Counted from the stretch's first letter, positions 11,590-24,348 are shown. The stretch is DNA of 64,000 nucleotides from Prorocentrum cordatum (GCA_963575745.1 CAUYUJ010021037.1:532501-596500); one strand, 5' to 3'. A program made the numbers and translations. The notes: a model not told the origin generated them from the sequence alone.

Positions 11590-12070
11590 GCCCAAACGTT
11601 GCCAAGAAGCCGCCAAGACGGGCCAAGACGTTTCTGGATCGCCCAAAAATCCATCCAAGACGCCGAACATGAACCCAAGACAGCCCAAGAGGCCGCCGAG
11701 ACGCCCCCAGAGGCCCCCAAGAGGTCTCCCAAAAGGGCCCCGAGCGGCCAAAATCATCGATTCCCCTTAGGAAAACCTACATGTTTAGCATGTTCGCCTC
11801 TTGGGCCGTCACAGTGTCCACAACGGCTCAAGGGGCCCTCAAAAAGGCTCCAAGACGGCCTAAGAAGGGCTTACGCAGGCCCAGGAGGCCCCCAAGACGG
11901 CGCAAGAGGGACCCAGGACGGGCCCAAGAGGCGCCCAAAAGGGCTCCAAGACGGCCCAAGAAGGGCCCAAGACGACCGGGAGGCCCCCACCCAGGAGGCC
12001 CCAAGACGCCCCCAAGAGCCAAGAGGCCCCATGAGGCCCCAACTCGCCCCCAAGGACCCCCCCAAAGGGG
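11590..12070. repeat. CCAAGAGGCCC-type minisatellite array
   Basis: Same 11-12-bp unit family as at 9.7-10.3 kb, interrupted at 11,745-11,830 by less repetitive sequence. Confidence 0.78.
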
Positions 12071-12499
12071 CATGGCCGGGGTGGGTCTGCCGGGAAAGGA
12101 AAGGAGGGGGGAGGGAGGGAAGAAAAACGTTTTTAACCGACCATTTAATTGACTCGTCTCGCCCGCCACCCTGGGGAACCCATTTTCTTATTGATTTCCC
12201 CATCCCGAGTATGTTCGGGAGGGTATCCGAGACCTTCCCCAGATCGGACGGGACCCGTCCCGGGACCCGCCCCAGGACCCTCCTCGAGACCGTCCCGGGA
12301 CCCTCCCCAGGACTCTCCACCGGAACTCCTCCCCGGAACCCCCGGGCACCTCCCCGGAATGGAACGCGCTCTTGGATGTCCCGAGCGGTCCCGGGCGCCC
12401 CCGGCCCGTCCCGGCCGTCCCGGGCGGGGTCCTGCGCGGTGCCAGACGCGGTGACGGGCAATCCCGAGAGCGATCCTGGACAGTCCCGGGCGCCACATC

Positions 12500-12696
12500 T
12501 GAATCACCATCACAACCACCATCACCATCACCAGCATCATCATCAGCATCAGCATCAGCATCAGCATCCCCATCACCATCATCATGATCGACATCATGGT
12601 CATTGCCATGATCAAAATCATCCTCCTCCTCCTCCTCCTCCTCCTCATCATCATCATCAGCAGCATCATCGTCATCACCATCATCATCAACATCAG

Positions 12697-12741
<45 letters not shown>

Positions 12742-12774
12742 AATCATCAGCATCGCCACCACCAACACAACCAC

Positions 12775-12831
<57 letters not shown>

Positions 12832-12950
12832 TATCATCATTATCATCGTCGTCATCATAATCATCATCATCATCATCATCATCATCAGTATCAGTATCAT
12901 CATCATCAGCAGCATCATCATCAGCATCATCGTCATCATCATCATCGTCA

Positions 12951-12988
<38 letters not shown>

Positions 12989-13006
12989 ATCATCATCACC
13001 ACCATC

Positions 13007-13046
<40 letters not shown>

Positions 13047-13112
13047 GCATCATCATCAACAACAACATCATCATCATCATCATAATCAACATCATCATCA
13101 TCATCATCATCA
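12500..13112. repeat. CAT/CAC trinucleotide tract, about 610 bp
   Basis: Imperfect ATC repeats with CAG, CGT and CCT variants. Five or six frames are open (poly-His, poly-Asp, poly-Ile, poly-Met), which is typical of a simple repeat and not of a gene. Confidence 0.95.
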
Positions 13113-13134
13113 TCCGGAGCGCCCCGGATCGGCG

Positions 13135-13320
13135 GCACTGGCCGGAGGCCCTTTCAATAAGCTAGGTTAAGGTCATATATAAGACACCTTGAAATCCAAC
13201 GATAATCCCCTTATCTCCTCCTCCTCCTCCTCCTCCTCCTCCTTCTCCTCCTCCTCCTTCTCCTCCTCCTCCTCCTCCTCCCCTTAGCAACCCCCGCGCC
13301 CATCCAATCAGGAGGCAGAT
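13135..13320 (-). repeat. Repeat J with TCC tract, inverted copy 4
   Basis: On the minus strand it reads GGATGGGCGCGGGGGTTGCT, AAGGGG, the GGA tract, then AGATAAGGGGATTATCG and ATATATGACCTTAACC. Confidence 0.75.
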
Positions 13321-13594
13321 CTTCGCCCCAGATCCGTTTCTGAGGGCCCCGGGCACGAGAACGGGCCACAGCGGCGGAGTTCGGGAACTGTGAGATCGGG
13401 GCTCCCCGCGTATAAGGATGTTGAGGGGCTTGCGGGATCCTGTGGGCCTGGAGGTGGCAAAACAAGTGGCACGCGTGCCCTGGCTCTTGCACCAAGGAGC
13501 TGCGAGGGACAGGAGGCGTTCGCCTCCTTCCCCCAGGAGTTTCCTTCTGTGGCCGGGGGGGGACGAACGGCGAATGACGAACGAGCGACGAGCG

Positions 13595-15560
<1,966 letters not shown>

Positions 15561-16139
15561 GGGGAAGCCCATTACACTCATAGAAGCAAATGGGAATGTA
15601 GACAAAAGCGAGGGGGAAAAGCAACATAGGGGAAGAGGACAGTTGTCGAGGACACATTTCCGCCACCACCTCGGATCCTCCCCTCAGGTTTTCGGGGTAA
15701 GAGTGGGCCCTGTTTCAAAACATGTTTTTGAGTCAAGGGGTCTGCCTCGTTCCCTACACTTTCTGTTAAGGGAAATACTCCCCTGGGTCTCGAAGGGGCC
15801 TCAGCGAGTGGTCCGAGGGCTCAAATTGGCCCGAGATAGCTCCAAGCGTGCTTAAGATAGCTCCAGGCGGCCTCCAAGATGGCGCAAGATAGCGCAACAT
15901 GCTTCAGGATGGCCTCCACGCGCTTCCCGGAGGCCTCAAGATGGCCTGAAGATGGCTCCAAGTGCCCTCGGACTCCTCGAAGGAACCCCCGAAGAGGCAA
16001 ACAGTTGTCAGAAAAAAACATGTGTGTGTGTGTTGCCACGCGGTTCGTATCCTCGCACTCTCGCTTCCGACGGACTGCTTGATGCCTCAAGAGATGGCCC
16101 CCAGATGGCCCCAAGAGAGCCCGCAGAGGGCCAAGGCGG
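15561..16139. other. No supported gene; AAGATGGC words
   Basis: 15,835-15,960 has repeated CTCCAAGATGGC/AAGATAGC words related to the CCAAGAGGC arrays, and 16,021-16,032 is a short TG run. Confidence 0.5.
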
Positions 16140-16752
16140 CACCTGGCGAGGCTGGTGGAGTGTGGGGCGGGCACGAAGCTCCACCAGTCAAACAGTGCTC
16201 CGAGTCCTGCCGCGGTTCCGCGGGGCCTCCCTGAAGGACCAGATGACACTGGCGAGGCTGGTGGAGTGGGGAGGAAGAGGAGGAGGAGGAGGAGGAGGAG
16301 GAGGAGGAGGAGGAGGAGGAGGAGGAGGAGAGGGAGGAAGAGGGGGAGCAGGAGGAGGAGGAGCAGGAGGAAGGTTTTGAGTGCGGGGGGCACGAAACCT
16401 GAGAAACGACAAAGCATCCCGATTCCTGCTGGAGGACCAGGTGGCGCTGGCGAGGCTGGTGGACTGGGGGGACACGAAGCCTGATGCATGAGACGGTCTG
16501 TGGACGCCTGCCGCGGTCTGGCGGGGCCTCCCTCGAGAGGAGGTGACACGAGATCTGAGAAACTAATGGAGTGGGGAGTGCTTGCAGGAGGCGGGGCTCG
16601 TGGAGTGCGAAAGTCGTGCAAGAGCTGAGGAGGGCCCGAGACCTGAGAGGCGCTAGTGGAGTGCGGAGGTCTTGCAAGAGCTGAGGAGAGCCCGAGACCT
16701 GAGAGGCGCTAGTGGAGTGGGGAGGAAGAGGAGGAGGAGGAGGAGGAGGACG
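16140..16752. repeat. Degenerate satellite, left of the retrotransposon
   Basis: Built from variants of GGCGAGGCTGGTGGAGTGGG and of a 56-bp tandem unit (GCCCGAGACCTGAGAGGCGC and flanks, two copies at 16,620-16,720), with an internal GGA tract at 16,272-16,375. The segment 16,350-16,720 is almost identical to 22,035-22,413 on the other side of the retrotransposon. Confidence 0.85.
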
Positions 16753-19700
16753 CCCACGACCACGAAGGGAGTGACCCAATTCACATGCAACAAAAACAAA
16801 CGAGTTAGGAGGGGCCAAGGCAGCCGAAGAGGTCCTCCTCCTCCACGGGGAGTTCACCTCTGCAGCGCCTGGCCTCGACCTCGGCCCCTAGCTCCACGAC
16901 TTCCGCCCTCGACAGGCCGAGCAGTGCGAGTCCTCGCACACGGTCTGCGGCGGGACCCCCGCCGCGCGAGGGCTGGGCCCCCCGAGCAACTCTCGGCGGG
17001 CGGTCGCGGCCCAGGGACCAGGCCTCGAAGTAGGGCCTCCACTCCGAGCGAACCTCAGGAGAGGGGGCCCCCGTGTACGCCATCGCGAGCCCTCGAAGAT
17101 TCCGATGGGCAGGATACCGTCCAGCACGAAATCGGTCAAGGTAGAACCCCCGTCCCCACGACGCGACAGGGCGACACCTCAACCGAAGATTCCCCCGTTT
17201 CGTGCTGGAATGTGCCATAGCACCACACGCCGTGCAGCACAGCATAGTATCGTGATACGTGCAGCCATCCGACTCATAAACCACGCCCTGTTCAAGGGAG
17301 TGTCCCAGCTGGAGCCAAGCTCCTGGGGTCGGGGGGTTCTCAGGAGGCGGCTCACCAGAGTTCGCACCAGGGGTGACGCCAGGGACCTCCCCCGCACCTG
17401 GCGCACCCAGAGGCACCTCGCACTCCGCACTTGGCTCACCCTCCCCAGGGTCCGAACCAGGAAGGGGGAGGCCAGGGACCGCGTCCAGGAGGACGTAGCT
17501 GAGCCATTCCAGCCCTTGATGGTCGTTCAGGGCTAAGTCTCTGCATTCTACCTGCTGCCTGGCACTGTACAGCCCAACTCGTCGGACGAACTCAGCATAT
17601 CCTGACACAAACAGGCGGTCCTCGCGCGCAACTCGGAATGGTTCAGCTCCTTCCTTGGCGAGTCTGTCCGCCTCCGAGTTCCCGAAACGCTGCATCTCCG
17701 TGATACGGCCGTCCCTGACATCCAACATTGACGAGTGAGACGGGATCTGATGCACCGCTACGCCTTCTAAACGGTCCCCAATCTCCGCCCACCAGTGGGC
17801 TCGGGCCGAGGCCGCTCCAGCAGCCCCCGAGAGGTTTCGGAGGCAGCCGACCGTGGCCGCACAGTCCACATGAAGCGAGACCCCTGAGGCGAGGACCGAG
17901 CGGCGGGAGAGCATCAGAACTGCAAAATCCTCGCCATCCCGTGCTAGTTGTCCAGGCGCTTCCCCGAACGGCACTACGCCAAAAAGGGCTGCGAGGGTCC
18001 TCCCGAGCCTGTCCAGCACCACAACAGCCCACCCCGCGGTCCCGAGTCCTGTGAGCTCCCCTTCAAAACCCGACCCGTCCGTGAACACATGGGCCCCCTC
18101 CGGAATGAAAAGGGGGCCGTCCTGAGGCCACTGAAAGTGCCTGGTGCACGGGTCCTGCGGGTCGCGGGGGGGTCGCTCCACCCAGGCCGCAGGGTTGGGG
18201 AAGAGACCTCTGCTAAAAAGTTCTCCAGCCGAAGTGGGGAGATGGCCAATCGCACGAGCCGCCCTCTCCACCACGGGATCCAGGTTCTCGCGGCGCCAGG
18301 GAGCGAATGCCACACACTGAAACCTGCGATGGTACAAAGTGCCCCTACCATCTCCACAAAGCTGGCATTGGTCAGGGGCTTCAGGACTGTGCTCGCACAC
18401 TCTGTGCTGGCTCCAGTACACATTCGCACACAGAGCTGACAGGGCTGCCTTATGCGACTTCGTCCACGACTCTGAACACTTCCGCCCAAGGAGCTGATGA
18501 ATTGGCTGCCAGAAGATTGGGCCGCTCCAGGTCCCGAAGTCAAACTGTTTCAACTGCTCCTCCCGCTCTATAGTCCTGACGACCGAGCCACGCAGGAGAC
18601 GGGTGAAAAACTTGGGCGAAAACCGATCAATAGACCACACACGGTTGAGGTCATCAACCAGGGCCATTCGAGACAGGTCGAAACTCCAGCGGATCCGAGC
18701 CAGCTGCAGGAAAAGCGCAGCAACAGGCTGGCGGACTTGGCCCCAGGGGGCCCTGCTCCCCTGGACCGCAATGGCATCCTGGACACAAGCCTCAAACACT
18801 GGTTTCGAAACCGAGCGGGCCCACCAAACACTGACGAATTCCTTTACAGCCGACGACACAGCCACCAAAAGCGGGTCCCTGAGCCAGAGGCGGGCAGCCG
18901 AAAGAAACCTGAAGCCCAGGGAGGTGCCAGGAAGAAGAGGGCCCCAGGATCTCGCAGCTTGGACCCTGAGCTTATGGAGGGTGGTCGGCGGGATCCCCAA
19001 AATGTGGGACCCCCACGCAGCTTTAGCCAGCGCACCCACACGAAAAACTCTACTGTGCTTTTCACTTTGCCCCAGTTGACGAAGGGCGCGTGCGGTGCTG
19101 CGGGCAGCATCACATCTCGATGTCTGCGTGCCGACCCGCCTCGCCCTGCCGTCCAGCGAGTCGCCGCCGAGGTCACGGTGGGCGATGACCAGCTTGTCGT
19201 CCGATAGCTTCCACCTGGGGTCCTGTCTCAATGCAGGCAGCTGAGATTGATCGGACATCATGAATCTAGTCTTGTCCCAATTGATCGGCAACTTCCTCGA
19301 ATCCAGCTCGGCGGTGACGATCTCGAAACTCTTGACCGTGTTCTCCACCACCGTCCTGGGGCCTCCGATGATATGCGTCGTCAAATCATCGACCACATTC
19401 AGAGCCCGACACGGAGGCGTATCCTCAGCCAGGCGCTTGAGGAGGCACAGAGTCATCAGCTTCGCCACTCCCGTAGCCGCACTGCATCCAGCCACGATCG
19501 TACCATTCGGGTGACTGACTCTGCTCGTGCCCCCTGTCCAGCGCGCCCGCCGTGGTGCACGATACAGGCAGCAGAGCGCCTTCAGCAAGGCGCCGTCGAA
19601 ATCGTAGTGTTCTGCTGCTTCACGCAGCTGCTGATGACTGACATTCTCGTAAAACTTGCGGATGTCGTAGAAAACAGTAATTGCCGACAGCTTCTTCCTT

Positions 19701-21999
19701 CTGGCGTAACAGGCCAGCATGTTATGCAAGTACGCCGCCTTGTCGCAACTGGTCGTGGCATCTTTTCCCCAGAAGAACTTCGCGTCCACAGACGTCTCCC
19801 AACTCTTTACATACTGCCTTCTGCATCTGCTCCAAATGCGTGCCCAGAAACGCAAGAGCCCAATAGGCCGTGTGCCCCCACCAGGTTTGGGCAGAAAAAC
19901 ATTGATCGTGACCCACATGCGTTCACATTGCGGATTGCGCTCCCAACTGGAGATAATCTCCTGCAGTCTCCGCACAAACACCCCATCCAGAAAGGTAACC
20001 AACCTCATGTGAAAGTTGTCCCAGCCAAGCCCAGTAGAAATGCCAAAGGAGCGGCATACCTTGACGACCTGGTCCTCCGATATCGGGTCAAGCTTCCACG
20101 GGTAACTCCAACCAGACGGCGCTGCCTCCTGGGCCCTATCGTCAGAGATCCACAGCTCTTCCCATTCCTCCAGCACCGCCGTGATCGCCGCAGCTCCCAC
20201 CAGACCGTGGGGCTTGCCTTTTGCCAGCGTGGGCGCCTCCTCTAACATCTTGGGCCTGGAGATCGCGTGCGCTATCCTGCCCGAGCCTTGAGCAGCAAGT
20301 TCACCGAACTCCCTCCAAGCTTTACTCCTGGCCTGTGAGTCTTTGCGCCTGCGAACATCCACCTCCTCCACAAGCACCGTCCGAAACCAGGCCGCCAATT
20401 GACCTCCTCTCTTGGCCAGAGCCACCCACTTCTGGACCTCCTTAGCCTGCAGGGAGGGGGACTCCGAGATGGCCTCAGGTAGCCTCAAGGCCAGCAACTG
20501 CCTTTCGCACCTCTCTGAGTGCTCTGGTCTGCCTGCCTTCGACCCAGGCGGAGCTGATGATGCAACACATAAGGCATCCCATAGCCTGAGGGCACTCAGC
20601 CAGGCTCTAGTGTCCGTCTCGTCGTGGCGCTCGAGAATAGATTTCGCACAATCCACCAGCCTCTTCTTCTTGAGTACCACGCCCTTCTCCCTGCCAAAGA
20701 AGAATCTCCTGTCCGCGATCGGAATCTCGAACAGCTGCACGAGGTACTTCTCCGCCGCTTTGAACCACATCGCTGCCGCATCCTCAACCGAGCTCACAGG
20801 GGCATCCAGGTGCCACTCGTCAAGCACAGGTATTGTAGGCCGTCCCGTGGTCGGGGTGAGGACGGACTCCATGGCGCCCCTGGCCTTCTTCCTGACCCTC
20901 CTCTTGGCCTCCTGGTCGGCCAGCGGAAAGGCTCGCGGGGGCGCCTCCACCCAGACAAAGGGCTCGTCACTGAAGCCCTCCAGCTTGATCTCCACGTAGC
21001 AGTGTGGCGAGATCGGCGTGTCCACCCTGGCCTTCACCGACATGGGGAAGGCGTCAAGAGCCTGGGAGCCAATGAAGTAGTCGTACTCTTTGCCATTGCA
21101 GGTTGGGCAGCCAGGTGCGAAGATGGTGGCGGCTACCAGGTCCAGCCAGCCCAGCTCCATGATCTCCTCAGGTTCAAGGTTCCAGTCGCCTCCCAGCAGG
21201 AACGGGAAACGCTGCGCCCCCAGGAAAGTGCTGAGGAACTCCAGTAGCTCCAGGTTCTCGCCCTTGGGGCCGATCGAGTCGACGCCATAGACCGAGCCGA
21301 TGATGATCCACGAGTGAGCGCCTACCGTCATGAGCCTCATCACCACCCGATGCTGCCACCTCTCAGGCACCTGGAGCTTGGACACCCCAATGCTCATGGC
21401 CGCCGACAAGCCCACTCCAGCTGAGAGAGATCTGGCCGATTCTCCTGTGCGCTTTGCCGAACCCAGCGCCAGCTTCCGAGAGCAAGTACGGGTCCATTGA
21501 TGGGCCCCTGCTTCCCCCGACTGGTCCAGTACGGTCTCCTGAATGCACAACACCTGCGGCAACTGGCAATGCATCTCAATCCAAGGCATAGTGTTCCGAG
21601 CCCTTGGCCACGTATTCGCATTCAGAGTGCCCACTCTGAACGTACCTTGGGCCCCGCGGTCCTCAGGAGGGAGCCCCTCCATCAGTGAGATGACCTGCTT
21701 CGGCTGCAGCGCTGCCATAGCTTCTCCTTGAGGTTGCTCAACACTGACTCCCTTGGCTCGAGACCCAGCACGTGGCGACTGAACCTGGGAGGGCACTACA
21801 GCCGAAAATCGGTTGCCCCCAGGATTTGGCGTTCTAACACCCGAATCCCACGAAGGGCTCTCGCAATCTACTCTGAGACAGCCAGGTTCGAGGAGCACCT
21901 GGCTGTCGCGTTCTGACGCTGAAATTCCTTCACTGCGTGCAGCCAAAGGTTTGGACGAGAAGGCCGCCAAGCTGTGGGTGGGCTTGACGGCTGCGTTCT
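16753..21999 (-). mobile_element. Non-LTR retrotransposon, near full length (about 5.25 kb)
   Basis: The element runs on the minus strand, with its 5' end near 21,999 and its 3' end near 16,753. It carries one long ORF and a 3' UTR of only about 52 bp that lacks a clear poly(A) tail. Both ends abut GGA tracts (16,722-16,752 and 22,000-22,034). The host sequence is a tandem satellite: a 451-bp unit (16,261-16,711) begins again at 16,712, is interrupted by the element, and resumes at 22,000. The two parts of the interrupted unit sum to about 453 bp. Domain order (AP endonuclease, RT, zinc knuckle, RNase H) places it among APE-type non-LTR elements with RNase H, broadly like the I/Tad/L1 groups. 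The clade is not assigned. Confidence 0.88.
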
Positions 22000-22168
22000 G
22001 GGGAGGAGGAGGAGGAGGAGGAGGAGGAGGAGGAGCGGGAGCAGGAGGGGGAGGAGCAGGAGGAAGGTTTTGAGTACGGGGGGCACGAAACCTGAGAGAC
22101 GACACGGTATCCCGATTCCTGCTGGAGGACCAGGTGGCGCTGGCGAGGCTGGTGGACTGGGGGGACAC
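16805..22168 (-). CDS. Retrotransposon polyprotein: AP endonuclease, reverse transcriptase, RNase H
   Basis: An intact 1,787-residue frame. Residues 1-57 are encoded by the host satellite and its GGA tract (proline run), so the element's own start is probably Met151 (21,718). Residues about 177-398 form an endonuclease/exonuclease/phosphatase domain: TLNANTW, IQETVLD (E211), GDWN (D328, N330) and SPH (H389). Residues about 750-970 are reverse transcriptase: FLPKPGGGTRPIG, motif A FYDIRKFYENV (D835) and motif C VVDD (D927, D928; VVDD replaces the usual YxDD). Residues 1268-1285 are a CX2CX8HX4C knuckle. Residues about 1357-1510 are RNase H: TDGSG (D1364), GEDFAVL (E1413), HVDCAATV (D1435) and GNSEADRLA (D1501). 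A Cys-rich tail (CCTACGA...C) lies at 1644-1665. All catalytic residues are present and there is no stop or frameshift, so the copy is young and may be active. Confidence 0.9.
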   Translation of the reverse strand: MSPQSTSLASATWSSSRNRDTVSSLRFRAPRTQNLPPAPPPPAPAPPPPPPPPPPPQNAAVKPTHSLAAFSSKPLAARSEGISASERDSQVLLEPGCLRVDCESPSWDSGVRTPNPGGNRFSAVVPSQVQSPRAGSRAKGVSVEQPQGEAMAALQPKQVISLMEGLPPEDRGAQGTFRVGTLNANTWPRARNTMPWIEMHCQLPQVLCIQETVLDQSGEAGAHQWTRTCSRKLALGSAKRTGESARSLSAGVGLSAAMSIGVSKLQVPERWQHRVVMRLMTVGAHSWIIIGSVYGVDSIGPKGENLELLEFLSTFLGAQRFPFLLGGDWNLEPEEIMELGWLDLVAATIFAPGCPTCNGKEYDYFIGSQALDAFPMSVKARVDTPISPHCYVEIKLEGFSDEPFVWVEAPPRAFPLADQEAKRRVRKKARGAMESVLTPTTGRPTIPVLDEWHLDAPVSSVEDAAAMWFKAAEKYLVQLFEIPIADRRFFFGREKGVVLKKKRLVDCAKSILERHDETDTRAWLSALRLWDALCVASSAPPGSKAGRPEHSERCERQLLALRLPEAISESPSLQAKEVQKWVALAKRGGQLAAWFRTVLVEEVDVRRRKDSQARSKAWREFGELAAQGSGRIAHAISRPKMLEEAPTLAKGKPHGLVGAAAITAVLEEWEELWISDDRAQEAAPSGWSYPWKLDPISEDQVVKVCRSFGISTGLGWDNFHMRLVTFLDGVFVRRLQEIISSWERNPQCERMWVTINVFLPKPGGGTRPIGLLRFWARIWSRCRRQYVKSWETSVDAKFFWGKDATTSCDKAAYLHNMLACYARRKKLSAITVFYDIRKFYENVSHQQLREAAEHYDFDGALLKALCCLYRAPRRARWTGGTSRVSHPNGTIVAGCSAATGVAKLMTLCLLKRLAEDTPPCRALNVVDDLTTHIIGGPRTVVENTVKSFEIVTAELDSRKLPINWDKTRFMMSDQSQLPALRQDPRWKLSDDKLVIAHRDLGGDSLDGRARRVGTQTSRCDAARSTARALRQLGQSEKHSRVFRVGALAKAAWGSHILGIPPTTLHKLRVQAARSWGPLLPGTSLGFRFLSAARLWLRDPLLVAVSSAVKEFVSVWWARSVSKPVFEACVQDAIAVQGSRAPWGQVRQPVAALFLQLARIRWSFDLSRMALVDDLNRVWSIDRFSPKFFTRLLRGSVVRTIEREEQLKQFDFGTWSGPIFWQPIHQLLGRKCSESWTKSHKAALSALCANVYWSQHRVCEHSPEAPDQCQLCGDGRGTLYHRRFQCVAFAPWRRENLDPVVERAARAIGHLPTSAGELFSRGLFPNPAAWVERPPRDPQDPCTRHFQWPQDGPLFIPEGAHVFTDGSGFEGELTGLGTAGWAVVVLDRLGRTLAALFGVVPFGEAPGQLARDGEDFAVLMLSRRSVLASGVSLHVDCAATVGCLRNLSGAAGAASARAHWWAEIGDRLEGVAVHQIPSHSSMLDVRDGRITEMQRFGNSEADRLAKEGAEPFRVAREDRLFVSGYAEFVRRVGLYSARQQVECRDLALNDHQGLEWLSYVLLDAVPGLPLPGSDPGEGEPSAECEVPLGAPGAGEVPGVTPGANSGEPPPENPPTPGAWLQLGHSLEQGVVYESDGCTYHDTMLCCTACGAMAHSSTKRGNLRLRCRPVASWGRGFYLDRFRAGRYPAHRNLRGLAMAYTGAPSPEVRSEWRPYFEAWSLGRDRPPRVARGAQPSRGGGPAADRVRGLALLGLSRAEVVELGAEVEARRCRGELPVEEEDLFGCLGPS

Positions 22169-22600
22169 GAAGCCTGATGCATGAGACGGTCTGTGGACGC
22201 CTGCCGCGGTCTGGCGGGGCCTCCCTCGAGAGGAGGTGACACGAGATCTGAGAAACTAATGGAGTGGGGAGTGCTTGCAGGAGGTGGGGCTCGTGGAGTG
22301 CGAAAGTCTTGCAAGAGCTGAGGAGGGCCCGAGACCTGAGAGGCGCTAGTGGAGTGCGGAGGTCTTGCAAGAGCTGAGGAGAGCCCGAGACCTGAGAGGC
22401 GCTAGTGGAGTGGGAAGGGCTTGCAGGAGGAGGGGATGTAGAGTGACAGGAAACCTGAGGGGATGGTGTAGTGGAAAGGGCTGGCAAGAGGTGGAGCTTA
22501 TTGAGTGAGGAGGGCTTGCAGGAGAAGGAGATGCGAAGCTTGCACGAGGAGGAGCGAAGGAAGGAACAGGTGTTGCGGGAAAACAAGAACCCCACTCAAG
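22000..22600. repeat. Degenerate satellite, right of the retrotransposon
   Basis: Continues the 451-bp unit that the retrotransposon interrupts. Identity with the left copy runs from the GGA tract through TTTTGAGT and on to GCTAGTGGAGTGGG at 22,413. After that, more diverged units with TGCAGGAG and GAGTG motifs continue to about 22,590. Confidence 0.85.
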
Positions 22601-23769
22601 ATGTGGGGAATCCGAGTGACAAGGCGTGTGAGACATTTGGTTGTCTCCCTCCCCATTTCCCCCTCTCCAGGGGTCCGACATCCTTTTCTGCGGGGGTGGG
22701 TGGGACGAGCTCTTCAATGCACCCTGGGGGCTCTCCGGAGCCTCCGAAGCGGACCAAGAGCGCCCAAACAGAGCGCCGAAACAATCCGAAAGCGCGTCGA
22801 GACGGCCCAGGGTAGCTCCGTGAAGGTCCAAGATTGATTCAAGACAGGCCACGAAGCCCCCAGGACGGCTCAGAGTGCCACCAGAGGACCGCCGATAGGG
22901 CCGCAAGACGCACAAATCGCTCAAATTCCTTGCTGGGAAGAACATGCATGTTTGACATTCTCGTAGGGCCCCCCCCTAGACGGCCCACAAAGGTCACAAA
23001 GAAGACCCAAGAGGGGAAGAATTACAAAATGACATCTCGAGCCCCCCCATCATGGCCCAAAAGCCTCCCAGAGACCCCTGAGAGGCCCGCATAAGGCTCA
23101 AGAGGCCCCCAAGAGGCTCGCAAAAACGGGGCCCAAGAGGCCCCAAACAGCCAATCGGATGCCCCCCAAAGCCCCCTGAAGAGGTCCCTGAGAGTTGAAC
23201 CCTCGCGAGCGTGAAAAACACCCAGCCACTCCAGCTTCGTCGTAGCCTACCGAGCGCCCTGGACGTCTCTACTTCGCCGTGGGTCGGCGGAATAGCGCAA
23301 GCCAATGGGATAGCACGGCTTCCGCATGTCTGCTGCCTGACGGGGCCTCCCTGGAGATGGCGCTGGCGAGGCTGGTGGAGTGGGGATGCGGGAGGCTCCC
23401 TGGAGGAGGAGGGGGAGGAGGAACGGGCTGGAGGAAGAGGAGGGAAGGGAGGAAGGAGAAGGTGTTGAGGAGGATGAGGAGGAGGAGGAGGAGGAGGAGG
23501 AGGAGGAGGAGGAGTAGGAAGGTGTTGAGGAGGAGGAGGAGGAGGAGGGAAAGAAGGGAGCAAGGAGGTGCCCTGGGGGAACAGAAAAACCCACCTCAGG
23601 AGGTGGGGAAAAGGACGCAAGGATCGAACTTGTCGTGCCGTCGGATGTCTGGCTATGTGCCGATGCGCCCACGCGCGGCCCCCGTGATTGCGCGCTAGCG
23701 TGGGCCTTCTCTCCACCGACTGGAGGAGGAACGAATGGGCTCGGGCCACAGCGCAGGGCAGGGAGGCGG
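22601..23769. repeat. Repeat-only interval: CCAAGAGGC array, satellite fragment, GGA tract
   Basis: No gene is supported. 22,740-23,170 is a loose array of CCAAGAGGCC-type units. 23,335-23,400 repeats the satellite words GGCGAGGCTGGTGGAGTGGG, and 23,398-23,560 is an interrupted GGA tract. Confidence 0.6.
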
Positions 23770-23985
23770 ACATCGACCTGCAAAGTGTACGTTTTCTGGT
23801 CCGGAGTTTGGCTCCGGACCTCTGCTTCATGCGACTGTTTGCAGCAGTGCGTCCTTTGGGGGAGACTCCACCTGCATGAAACAGGCGCCGAAAACGGCCA
23901 ACAGCTACTCCATGGGAAGGGGGGGAAGGGTTGCGAGGGCCCGCGCCGATCGGCAAAAGCAATGAATAAGCAAACGGTCACAATT
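23770..23985 (+). repeat. Dispersed repeat K, copy 1
   Basis: Shares CTCCGGACCTCTGCTTCATG, GGGGGAGACTCCACCTGC and GAAACAGGCGCCGAAAAC with copies at 24,150 and, inverted, at 51,343. The right end GAATAAGCAAACGGTCAC mirrors the left end of the next copy. Confidence 0.75.
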
Positions 23986-24149
23986 TGCGATGCGTCGCCA
24001 ACAGCTCGGCGAGAGGCTGCCGACCGCGGCACCGCACGCTCCTGGGCGAGAGGGGCGATCGGGCCCCATATCGGCGATCAATGGGTGACGGGAGATCGAT
24101 GTAACCCCCGAAGAGCCAATCTGCTCGTGGCCTAATTATCAAAGGCTTT

Positions 24150-24348
24150 GTCACCGTTTTCTTATTCGGCGTTTCGACATTGGGCGGAAGGGGGGGGAGG
24201 GGGGAGGGTCTGGCTCTGGACCTCTGCTTAGTGCGACCGTTCGCAACAGTGACAGTATGGGGGAGACTGCACCTGCTTGAAACAGGCGCCAAAAACATAC
24301 AAACTCTACTCCGTGGGGGGGGCGGGAGGGGCCGCGCCGATCACTTTT
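24150..24348 (+). repeat. Dispersed repeat K, copy 2
   Basis: Starts GTCACCGTTTTCTTATTCGG, with CTGGACCTCTGCTTAGTGCG, GGGGGAGACTGCACCTGC and GAAACAGGCGCCAAAAAC. Confidence 0.75.

Noticed and set aside
12145-13170. Poly-His, poly-Asp, poly-Met and poly-Ile ORFs
   Set aside because: An imperfect CAT trinucleotide tract read in different frames.
16350-22413. A target-site duplication of about 400 bp made by the retrotransposon
   Set aside because: The left unit is followed by a fresh start of the same unit before the element, so a pre-existing tandem duplication explains the flanks better.
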